This document shows positions 54,781-64,000 of a DNA stretch of 64,000 nt, piece by piece; position 1 is the stretch's first letter; each line of letters opens with the position of its first letter. Position numbers and translations under genes: made by a program. The DNA comes from Hydra vulgaris (Eukaryota > Cnidaria > Hydrozoa > Anthoathecata > Hydridae): assembly GCF_038396675.1 (NCBI RefSeq), contig NC_088920.1, positions 73,239,501 through 73,303,500 of the forward strand, read 5' to 3'. The notes beneath the pieces are model-generated. The model saw only the letters and a list, made by a program, of their open reading frames with translations. It did not search any database and had not been told where the DNA came from.

Positions 54781-55056
54781 ATGCTGTTCATGTTTAAGTC
54801 AGGGTTAGAAATAAAAACTGTTACTGATGATGGGAATTTGCAATTAGAGGTGGTAACTACACTATTAAAATTAACTTTTTCTTTACTGTCACATATTTTT
54901 ATTTCAGAAAGCGAGGGAATTTATAATGGAATAGATGAATTAAGAAATGACAAGGATTGGTTGAAAAAAATAGATTTAGAATTGAAGTTAGCTATATCTC
55001 CGTTTTCTTTATATGCATTGAAGCAAAATTGCATGCATATTAATTTTGAAAGCTAA
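54781..55056 (+). other. Open frame of unclear status, 91 aa
   Basis: MLFMFKSGLEIKTVTDDGNL, SHIFISESEGIYNGIDELRN. Starts with ATG and looks protein-like, but I recognise nothing and no second exon. Possibly a transposon-derived exon. 55057-55556 beyond it holds no gene I can support. Confidence 0.25.
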
Positions 55057-55556
55057 ATTTAGATGTCTTGAAGCAAAATTGCATGATGTTGACTGGATTA
55101 AACTATAAAGTGTTGGAAAAGACAATAATTTATGTACGTAAAGATACTTTTGACAGCAGAATATCAATAAAACTGCGTAGTTGTAATTATTACTCTTAAG
55201 CAAAACTTAAATTTCGACTTGATTGCATATATAACATTAGCAAAGCAACTGCTATTGAATTTTTTTTATAAATGGCTTGATATAATGTACTGGAAACTCA
55301 ACTTTATAATACAAATGCAAGATCGAGATCACATATGCGATACAAATCCTGGCATTTTCAGTGCTAAGTTTCCACTTAACATCTTTAGTCGATAATTTTA
55401 CAACCATCACAAAAAGCATTGCACAATCAAAGTATTTATTTCCTGTACTCCCCATAGAGCAATACATTTTTTGCGAAAATGTTATGAAGGTAGAGTTTCG
55501 GATTTAGAAATTACACGTATATCTAGATAAATTACACGTATATCTAGATAGAACAT

Positions 55557-55862
55557 ATGCCAAGAGACCAAATTTTAGCAGACCGTGGAATCACATTACA
55601 AGACAACTTTGCTGCTAGGAGTTCTGCCGAGTTTTCGTTATTTAATTCCTGTATTTACACAACAAACAACAATTTGAAAAAACAGCATTTTGTTAAAGAA
55701 ATAGAAACTTCTAGAAAAATCGCATCTGTAAAAATTCATATTGAACGAGTAAGAGGTTGGATAAAAAACAGAAACACTATATTAAAAGGTATCCTACCAT
55801 TGAAGATTATAAGAAACATTAGGAATGAGTCTGCAAATTCAATTTGGCAAACTGTGATAAAA
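55557..55862 (+). mobile_element. DDE transposase C-terminal fragment (IS5/Harbinger-like)
   Basis: PRDQILADRGITLQDNFAAR holds the second catalytic Asp motif (G/R-D-x-I-L-A-D-R-G). KEIETSRKIASVKIHIERVR then carries the catalytic Glu region (I-H-x-E-R), followed by GWIKNRNTILKGILPL. This is the end of a DDE_Tnp_4-type transposase (ISL2EU/Harbinger group) common in animals. The N-terminal part is missing. 55863-56080 downstream is noncoding. Confidence 0.75.
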
Positions 55863-56087
55863 TAATGATAGTACGTGCTTCTGACGAATTTGAGAGAAAG
55901 ATTGCGCTTAATGATATGGAAATATAAAATTTACTTTGTAATGTTTATATATATATATGTGTGTGTATTATACAGTGAACGCTCTATATAAGCAACTCAT
56001 TTGAACCAATTTTAATAAATAAAGTTTCTTATTGGAAAAGTCGCTTATAGAGAAAAAAGGAGTATAAAAATACTCACCGTTATATCT

Positions 56088-56162
56088 TTTACTAACTTAC
56101 AGTTTAGTTAGTAAAAGTAATGAGTAAAATATTTTTACTTTTTTTACTAACTAAACTGTGTA
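56088..56162. repeat. Inverted repeat around TTTAGTTAGTAAAA
   Basis: Arms CAGTTTAGTTAGTAAAAG (about 56100) and TTTTTACTAACTAAACTG (about 56142), nearly perfect, about 25 bases apart. Could be a small foldback element. 56163-56800 has only AT-rich sequence with repeated ATATTTAATATCGA. Confidence 0.7.
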
Positions 56163-56804
56163 GAATAAATTCAGTTTTATTTTGCAAAAGAAAATATTTT
56201 ATTATTTTTATTATCATACAAGCGTAGTTAATAATTTTATTTAATAAAAAAATTAACAATCGAATTTTAATAAATCTTTGGTTTAGTACAGTACTAATTG
56301 CCAAAACAAAAACAACTACATGCATTTGTTCATAATGGCTTTTTCCCCTATTTTTAATAACAAAAGAACCTCGTTGCAGGGAAAATCATTTCGTTTTGCA
56401 CATTCTATCACCAAATTAAAAAAATTTATTACATCATTGATGTTTTTATTGGAGTCATTCAACGTTTTTTTATTTTCTTTAACAGGAGAAATTTTTTTTA
56501 ACTGCACGATTTTTTTAAGGTTAAATGGATGATTTGCTTTGCTTTTTCCATTTGCTCACTCCATAATTTAAGTATCTGCTGAACTACAATATTTAATATC
56601 GAAATATATCTTATATCTACAATATTTAATATCGAATATTTATATCTACGATATTTAATATCGAAATAAATCTATCCAATATCGAATACCATCTTCTGAA
56701 AAGTGATCGGAAGAAATGTTGTATTGAATTTCATCACTTGACGAAAAAAGATGTCTAAATGAATTTCGTATACCTGACACGGGAATTTTATATCATACCT
56801 AGTA

Positions 56805-57165
56805 AACGACCGGGCCTATGAACAGGGCCAGGTTTATGATCAAGGCTGCATTAATTTTCATAGATCCTATAAAAATGTTAGCTTTAATTAAAATTTATGA
56901 TATGAACTTTATTTAAAATCAATATTTTAAAGAATCTATCAATTATAATGCAGCCCCGGCCGGATTTATGACCGGGGTTGCATTTGTATTGATAGATCCT
57001 ATAAAAGTATTGTTTTTAATTATAACTCGTATCATACATTTTAATTAAAAATAACATTTTTATAGGACCTATCAATATTAATGCAGTCTAAAACCTGATC
57101 ATGAACCTGGCCCTGGTCACGGCTATGTGTTATCAAACCTAGCCCCGGTTGTTTACTAATCATGC
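56805..57165. mobile_element. Foldback/MITE-like element with long inverted arms
   Basis: The left arm (GGGCCAGGTTTATGATCAAG, GCTGCATTAAT, AGATCCTATAAAAATGTTA) is mirrored on the right (TAACATTTTTATAGGACCTA, ATTAATGCAGTC, ATGAACCTGGCCCTGG). A partial extra inverted copy lies in the centre (CAGCCCCGGCCGGATTTATG). No coding capacity. Confidence 0.75.
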
Positions 57166-57620
57166 CTGCCCCACTCAATAAATATCATCTTTCAAATTTA
57201 TATTTTTCAGTGCTGAAACTATTCTATCTCCTGCACCTATAGCTGCAAGACATCCAAGTAGATATTTGAGATAGGATTGTTTTAGAGATTATACCACATT
57301 TTGATCAAGTGATGGCAATAATGGTGTGTTATTATAATGTGTTATTAAGAGGAAAACACATAACTTTGAAATTCGAGTTACCAGTAAAATTTTTCTTAGA
57401 CCCATGTCAAGTTGTACTATCTACTAAGGGAAGGGCTTTTACGAGAAGGTTTGCAAGTGTCGAGTTACTGAAGGTATGTATATATTATAATACCAGTCGT
57501 TAAAAAATGTATAAGTTTGCCGAGCATTTTTGGTTGATTTGTAATATGCTGGCAAATTCATATTTTTGAAGCAACGAGGAGATTTTGATTTCAACTCTCA
57601 TCATTAAATATAATTTAAGC
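57166..57620. other. Stretch with one weak ORF
   Basis: An ATG frame at 57309-57503 (VCYYNVLLRGKHITLKFELP) ends in a donor-like AAGGTATGTAT. It may be an exon of a host or transposon gene, unproven. Confidence 0.25.
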
Positions 57621-57629
57621 ATACCTGTA

Positions 57630-58000
57630 GCGTTTACGTATGGAATAATTGTTACTCTTTCCGTCATTGTTTTCGATGATTTTCCAAAAAATTAGTAACA
57701 TTAGTTTTATTGGGCAAGCTTTTATAGACGAGACCATTTTTGTCGCAATTATATATTTGTTTAGGTAAAAAGCTATTACAAATAAAACAAAAATATAGCA
57801 ATGCAATCTCAAATTTATTGCTTAATCTTACTCAGATTCACAAACGTTTTGGTTGCAATGTTTCTGAATATTCTTTATTTTCTTTTACTCTACTTATTGT
57901 ACATTTAGCAACTTTATATTCGTTACAAATGTCCTTTGTTTTCTCGCCATTTTTAATGTACTCGAACGAAGCAAAATTAAACAAAAATTTTAAATATGAT
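57630..58000 (-). mobile_element. pogo/Tigger (CENP-B-like) transposase relic
   Basis: On the minus strand: the CENP-B-type HTH (YIKNGEKTKDICNEYKVAKC, then TISRVKENKEYSETL) at 57990-57870. A large deletion follows, then IYNCDKNGLVYKSLPNKT at about 57760-57700, with the first catalytic Asp of the DDE domain (family: N-x-D-E-T-x-L). Interrupted by stops. Confidence 0.6.
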
Positions 58001-58024
58001 TATTATTTTATTCCAAAACTCTAA

Positions 58025-58745
58025 TCTTAAATTTTACGGGATGAATTTTTTCGTTTTAAACTAAAAATGTTAAAAGGTATTTTATAAAATAATTACTTTT
58101 ATAATATTAGGACTACTTTTAAATCTGAAATTACATTCCACTATAATTCTAAGACACAGATAATTCCACTAATAACTTTAAGACACAGAGATAATTATGT
58201 CTTAAATATTTATACACAAAATATTCAAATGTTTTTTATATCACTAACTATAAATTTAAGGATGTTAATGGTCCTGCAGGAAGAAAAGCAAAAGCAATAG
58301 CTCTTTTTTAAAGCATAGTTTCCAACCTTGATTTGGAAATATCCATAGTCACGCTAAATAAAAATATTGGACCACTAAATAAAAATATTAAACCAATAAA
58401 GCATCAGAGCAGCTTCTGCAATACCTTGATAAATAAGCAATAAAGCAATATTTTGCTGATGTTTCTCGAGCTCAAGCTTTGTGCTTGGGAATGAGTTAAA
58501 TGCTCTTGTTTTCACAAAACTGGATAACTACGAAGTCAGATATACAGAGTCACTTAATGACTTTAAAGGTCACACAAAAATATTTGGGATGTTCTTCCTG
58601 AAATACTATTTTTCTATATTTTTCAGAAAAATTCTATATTTTTAAAAAAATGTCTACATTTTTCAGAAAAAAAATTTAAAAATTGCCTTAAATTATGATT
58701 TGATGAGATATAGTCATAGTAAAATCACCAAGAATTAAATGTACG
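58025..58745. other. Noncoding host-like sequence
   Basis: Short duplications such as ACTAAATAAAAATATT (58361 and 58374) and AATTCTATATTTTT. No gene seen. Confidence 0.4.
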
Positions 58746-58747
58746 GG

Positions 58748-58820
<73 letters not shown>
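58748..58820. repeat. (TA)n microsatellite
   Basis: About 70 bases of TA repeat. Confidence 0.95.
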
Positions 58821-58822
<2 letters not shown>

Positions 58823-59471
58823 CATATATATATACAGTTTGCAATAAAGCAATAACAAGATTTGCAATAGCAAATAACAAGAATATATTTAATTATTTAT
58901 ATCAATCAGAACATACAAAATTTTCTATTCATGAAAAAGAATTACAATTCAATCTTGAGTAAATAAGTGATTTTATGCAATGTAATTAAGAGTTTGGTGG
59001 CATTTAAAAAACAACATTATTTTTTATGGTGGAGAATTTATTCAATTTGGATTTAGATTCAGATTTTATGAATTTCAATAAAATCAATTTTCAATCAATA
59101 AAGTTACATTTAAAAACTTGGTTGAGAATCTTGATTAATTAACGGATCTAAAAAAGGTGGAAGAATTTATTTCAGCTTGCTAAACTTGACTCTAAAGAAG
59201 TTGTTTAAATAAAATTTAAAATTATATAAAATTTTTTTTTTGGGAAGTGTCTTCGTAGAGCGCAATGCGATCTACATAGCCATAAGCTACTTAGAGCGCA
59301 ATGTTGTACACGTATGCGCAATTATTTTATTATAACATTAGTGCGATTTATATTTTACAATAAAGCTGGATGGATACGTAGTTACATCAAAAATTATTTA
59401 TTTTATTAAAGGAACATTTTGTAAAGTAAATGTTTTAGATTAGAACATTCTATTGCCATCAAAATCCAACG

Positions 59472-59520
59472 ACAACATTCATTTGGAGAGTCTTTTTGAC
59501 TCTCCAAATAAATGTTGTCC
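59472..59520. repeat. 22-bp-arm hairpin
   Basis: GACAACATTCATTTGGAGAG continues to TC, then TTTTT, then the complement with one mismatch (GACTCTCCAAATAAATGTTG). Strong foldback, possibly a small MITE end or a transcribed hairpin. Confidence 0.85.
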
Positions 59521-59736
59521 AAATAAATGTATCACTAGTTCGATGCAGTGCTAATTCGAATAAAATGTTTTAGATAAGTTCTAAGCAATCCATTATAGAT
59601 TATTGCCAGCATATATCTGAAATAATCATGAATTCATTACTTCAAAAAAAATTTTTTTTTAGCATTTTATTGAGAAAAACATTCTAGTATGTATATAAGT
59701 GAACTAAAGTAACTTTTCAAGTTTATAGTTGTCTCT

Positions 59737-59772
59737 AGATTACATGTAGACATCATAGATATCTACATGTAA
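59737..59772. repeat. 12-bp-arm hairpin
   Basis: ATTACATGTAGA and TCTACATGTAAT, perfect, around CATCATAGATA. Confidence 0.85.
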
Positions 59773-60196
59773 TTTTTTATGTTCTTGCTTATATTACGTT
59801 AAAGTAGTTAATCTAGGGTATTTACTTTTTATTACTAAAAAATATCGGTATTTATTTAAATAGGAGAGAAACTCGTGTATTAATAATATTTTTATATAAG
59901 TATTTATTTTTTGTTCTGAAATGAACTAATAATAACTTTCCAAAAAAAATATTTTTGAATTTTTTGAATATTTTGATGGAGATTACTAATATTATGACAT
60001 CAATAAATTTTGTTCTCATAACTTTGACATCATAAGCGCTGTCATTTTTCTATTAAAACATATCCTCTTTACAAAGGCACTTGATTTGAACATATTATAA
60101 TCATTTTTAGTTTTGAAATTAACATTATTGGAATTAGAGCATCAAGGTTAACAAAATCTCCTTCCACGCATCAAATAATTATTCAAAATTATAATT

Positions 60197-60547
60197 TTGA
60201 CCTCACACCAGCTGAATATTCTGGTGGTGGAACAGCTCGTACCGCAAGAAAAAGCATGCAATTACTCCGGCAACGCCTTAACGGAAGAATTATTTCTCGA
60301 TTTGATGATGACCTCGAAACCCAAACTACATGAGATTTCATATTTTCACTGTATGAACAGTTTAGACCGCGATTTTGGAGTCGCTATTTTGAATTTTTTA
60401 AATCTGACCAGTCTCGTATCTAACACAAATATATGGGTAAATGGATCGTTAATTAGGCAGTTTTTTAGAAGTGCACATTTTCCAAATGTCGGGCGGGTAA
60501 ATAAGAAGGGAGAATTAGTTCTCATTGTCGAAGATTCATTTTTTTAA
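60197..60547 (+). other. Open frame of unclear status, 116 aa
   Basis: HEISYFHCMNSLDRDFGVAI and LVSNTNIWVNGSLIRQFFRS look protein-like; another frame over its first part (SMQLLRQRLNGRIISRFDDD) looks equally good, so the region is probably a frameshifted transposon ORF. The following frame at 60750-60989 (QLFDDKPMMWYLKLKKLFAL) may be part of it. Confidence 0.25.
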
Positions 60548-60989
60548 GGGACACGAAGAAAAAAATTAACGCAAATAATGTCTAGGTTTGGGAGCTTTCA
60601 GAAAGCATTGGGACAAAGTATATGAATTTAAAAGGAGTCGACATGATTATGGCAACGAATAATTACTTAAAAACGGGAGTCGGCAAATTAAGCAAGTAAC
60701 TTGCGTATCATTATGAATACGAAACTGCCATTTCTATTACATAGAAAAAGTGATTATTGACGATAAAGTAAAAAATGCAAATGCCGTTATGGAGCAATTG
60801 TTTGACGACAAACCTATGATGTGGTATTTGAAACTAAAGAAGCTTTTTGCATTGATTTTTGGGTGTGCTAAATATCGGCCTCAATTATTCATATTATACT
60901 TGATAGCGAAGGTATGGTTTTTTTTCTTTTTATTACAAAATAACAAATATTTTTACTATCTCTGCATAATAATAATAAATTTAAAATAA

Positions 60990-61183
60990 GTTAAACATTA
61001 GTTTATCTTGAAATAAATTTTTCCATTTATAAATATTTTTATAATAGGCGTTTATAATGAGAAAGAAACAAAATAGCTTCTTTACACAAATTTAACTCCG
61101 ATATATTCAAAAAATTTTCTTCAGTATATATGCCAATATTTATAAAATAGTTTTGTGACTTAGACGTATATAAATATATATAT

Positions 61184-61257
<74 letters not shown>

Positions 61258-61867
61258 ATATAAATATTTACATGTTTTTTAGTATTATTATTTCGTGTTT
61301 TTTAATTTTTTATTATTTTGTATTTTTAACTTTACGTTTTTTAGTTGTTTTTTTTTTTAAATTTTGAGCCGTTGCACAGTGGGTCAAGGTGTGACAAAAA
61401 AAATTTTTTTTTGTTTAACGTTGGTATAATGGTAATAGTTGTTTTCCATACTTATCAAGCTTTAAGAAAAAAGATACTTTTTAGTCACTAGCTTTCATAT
61501 TAAGCTTTATATGGCCGGTTGAAGTAAATTTTTGTTGCCTAATTTGTAAGTTTTAAAATAAAAATTAATAAAATATATATGTGTTGCTACACAGAAACTG
61601 AAAACTATTTTTTAATTAAAATTACTTGCGCTATTATTTTTTATCTATCGATAGATTGATACTTTTTGAAACAAAATAACTACAAATTTAATGCTTGTAA
61701 GTAAGAAATTTTATTTAATTTATAATTAATCACTTGGCTTTAAAATTAAAGAAATACACATGATTTTCAAACTTTTAGGCATATATATACTGTCATTCAA
61801 ATGATTTCTAATGCATGAATGTTAAAATTTTTAGGTTAAAATAAAATATATTGATATATATACCTAC
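60990..61867. repeat. AT-rich stretch with (TA)n(TG)n microsatellite
   Basis: TA repeat at about 61178-61238 followed by TG repeat to 61256. The remainder is noncoding. Confidence 0.85.
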
Positions 61868-63630
61868 ATGCTAGAATATAAATTAAAAAACTCTGACCAT
61901 GGTGTTTTGAAGGATGTTATTAATGGTATGAATCTGGTAAGCCCTAACCCTAAGCTGAAATCATTGCTAATTCATATAAAAAAGAGATGGCAGGACTTAA
62001 AAGGCAACCGTACTTGTTTCGAAAAAAAGCATAAAGAGTGGCTACCGACAGAGATTGATGTTTTAACTGATATCGCTGTGAAACAAGATACACGTGGCAG
62101 GCCTTTAATTGAGAATTTTGATGACTGTTCACTTCGAACTAAGTACAGGCGTACCAACTCTCTACAACATGGGCATTTATTGAATGAACTACTTTTTACT
62201 TTGAAGCATATTTTACTTAAAAAAGAAAATAAACTCAAAGAGGTTCATGCAGTTAACAGAATTTTAGACAATAGTAACAAAATATCTCAACACTCTGGCA
62301 ATGAGGCCCTAGCTTTACTTTTCGATACAAATATGATTAAAGATGGATATCAACTACATCGAAACGCTGCTTTGAAAAAAAACTGCGAACTTTATCCTTC
62401 ATATCACATAATAAAGGCAGCAAAATTATCTTGCTATCCAAATGAAATAGAGATAGATGATTTTTTTGTTAAAATCTCAATGCAGAGCTAGGTCGACCAC
62501 ACTGCACAAAGACTATGTCAAGTACAGAATGAAGTTATTGATACAGTTGCTGGTAATACAACCATCTTTGCTACTTTAAGGCAGGATTTGATGGCTCAAT
62601 AGGACAAAGTGTCTATTAGCTAAAAGTGTCTAAAGATGGTATCCGAAGTATACAAAGAGAAGAGACATTGTTTTTAACTTGAATAGTACCACTTGACTTG
62701 AGCTCATTTGCTGGTGGAAAAAAGACAACTTTGTGACAAAACCTAAAACCATCATCAACTCTGTATTGTCGCCCTTTGAGTTTTCAGTTTAAAAAAGAGT
62801 CTTAAGATATTATCATCTTTAAAGAAGCTCAACTAAAAGAAGAAATAAGGAATTTAAATTGTACAAAAATCATATTAAACAATGGAAAAGTACTTCAAGT
62901 AAAGCATGTGATTGAAATAACAATGATTGATGGAAAAGTACACACAACTTTATCGGAGGCCACTAACTCAAGTCAGTGTTGCTCAATCTGTGGATGCTCA
63001 CCAAAAGAGATGAACAACATCGATGCCAGCATAGTAAGAAATTACCAGGCAAAGGATTTGCAGTACGGTTTATCTACATTGCATTGCTGGATTCGTTGAT
63101 TTAAATGTTTTCTACATATTGGTTACAAGTTGCTTATCAAAAAGTGGTAAGCAAGAACAGAAGAGCACAAAGCACAAGTTGCTGAAAAAGGTCTCACATC
63201 CAACAAGCTTTTCTTCAACAGATGGGCCTTGTTGTTGATTAACCAAAGTCTGGAGGATCTGGAACATCTGATGATGGCAACACTTCTCGACGAACATATA
63301 CTGACGCCATTTCTTTAGCAATTATAGCAGGTGTAAATAAGGAACTAATTTTAAAATTGCACATTCTTTTGTCAAGCATGTTAAGTGGCTATGAAATAAA
63401 AACTGAAAAGTTTACCATGATGTGTACAGAAACTGCAAGGTTGATTGTGATACTGAACCCACGGTACTACATGCCACAATGCCTCCACAAATTGCTAATC
63501 CACGGCCCAGCCATCATTATTAGAACCTCACTGCCAATCGGAATGATGAGTGAAGAAGCACAGAAGGCAACAAACAAATTTTTCAAACGGTTTGGTGAAC
63601 GTCATAATCTAGAAGCTTCAAGAGCCCAAT
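61868..63630 (+). mobile_element. Decayed transposon-derived ORF
   Basis: Several frames follow one another on the plus strand: 61868-62491 (LLIHIKKRWQDLKGNRTCFE; LIENFDDCSLRTKYRRTNSL), 62908-63099 (LSEATNSSQCCSICGCSPKE, a Cys-pair motif) and 63357-63632 (CTETARLIVILNPRYYMPQC; GMMSEEAQKATNKFFKRFGE). They are separated by frameshifts and stops. I associate this series with a multicopy ORF family of cnidarian and insect genomes that is transposon-derived, but I cannot name the superfamily. Confidence 0.5.
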
Positions 63631-63632
63631 GA

Positions 63633-63755
63633 GCAAATAAGGCCATTTGGAAAAGATTTTAATGCTCATCTAAGCAAATGAGGCCATTTGGAAAAGATTT
63701 TAATGCTCATCAGAGCAAATGAGGCCATTTGGAAAAGATTTTAATGCTCATCTGA
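63633..63755. repeat. Three tandem 41-bp repeats
   Basis: Units start at 63633, 63674 and 63715, each with GCAAATGAGGCCATTTGGAA and GATTTTAATGCTCATC. Beyond them, to the window end, no gene is seen; ACAATATAACAAATGTAATA-type short repeats close the window. Confidence 0.9.
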
Positions 63756-64000
63756 ACCTGTCATAGCATCTTTGAGGCAAACCTGCACTTCAAAAAAGAA
63801 AGACTTCCCGGTTAAGGTTATTATTATTAGGAGATAACATTGTAAATTTGTAAATACTTCATTTAAATATGTGCAGACATAGATGGTTGCCTTATAGTTG
63901 TAAATTAATTGTGTTTGAATGAGTTGATAAGACATGATAAATATAATGAAACAATGTAACAAATATAATGAAACAATATAACAAATGTAATAAAACAATA

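Larger units (their letters stand above)
58821..60196. other. Noncoding host-like sequence with two hairpins
   Basis: No gene. It holds the hairpins listed at 59472 and 59737 and a GCGCAATG-containing segment repeated at about 59256 and 59296. Confidence 0.4.

Noticed and set aside
49021-64000. rRNA or canonical tRNA genes
   Set aside because: Only tRNA-like box matches were found; no complete cloverleaf or rRNA-like sequence.

Overview
The window looks like a metazoan nuclear genome carrying a long, decaying insertion of a double-stranded DNA virus. Host-like sequence on the right has metazoan DDE-transposase relics, tRNA-derived repeats, (TA)n runs and a foldback element. It is very AT-rich, which would fit a cnidarian such as Hydra; the host identity is my inference, not shown directly.

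The viral block fills about 1-47 kb. Its lineage is suggested by an adenovirus/Polinton-type cysteine protease (17.1-17.7 kb, His/Asp/Cys motifs visible but in three frames) and short arginine-rich proteins with an amphipathic tail that resemble adenovirus core protein X. I see no hexon, penton, packaging ATPase, polymerase B or integrase, so this is a partial or strongly diverged relative. Layout: (a) 1-4.2 kb and 11.9-16.2 kb are direct duplicates carrying small core-like genes, PC4-like genes and a tRNA-like element. (b) 4.3-8.3 kb, minus strand, is an inverted relative of the array and flank at 24-45 kb. (c) 8.4-11.6 kb, minus strand, is a cassette of cell-death and TNF-signalling domains: a DED protein, a TRAF, a tail-anchored protein and two death-domain proteins, with a BIR-like remnant on the plus strand. 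(d) 16.2-21.1 kb holds the protease and unknown, probably structural genes. (e) 21.3-22.4 kb has a broken dUTPase and a second TRAF/MATH gene. (f) 22.5-24.8 kb has paralogous small genes. (g) 24.67-43.48 kb is a tandem triplication of a 6.2-6.3 kb cassette of tiny Cys-rich proteins plus a Pif1-like helicase. (h) 43.5-47.2 kb is the right flank, including genes with introns.

Two features bind the block together. Nearly every gene start has the same leader: a T-tract, AG, a short A/T-rich stretch such as ATTACATAATAAAAA, then ATG. Several genes also contain clear GT-AG introns with the same T-tract/AG acceptor, so the leaders look like splice acceptors, possibly for spliced-leader trans-splicing. 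Secondly, many ORFs belong to a few expanded families, above all a family with the pattern L-x2-C-x-C...C-x2-C.

Many genes are broken by single-base indels or one in-frame stop, often at homopolymers. This means either an endogenised, decaying virus or assembly error on a live one.

From about 47.5 kb the sequence changes: a MYND-finger region (47.5-49 kb), a GC-richer island with overlapping ORFs (51.4-52.2 kb), then host repeats and transposon relics to the end.
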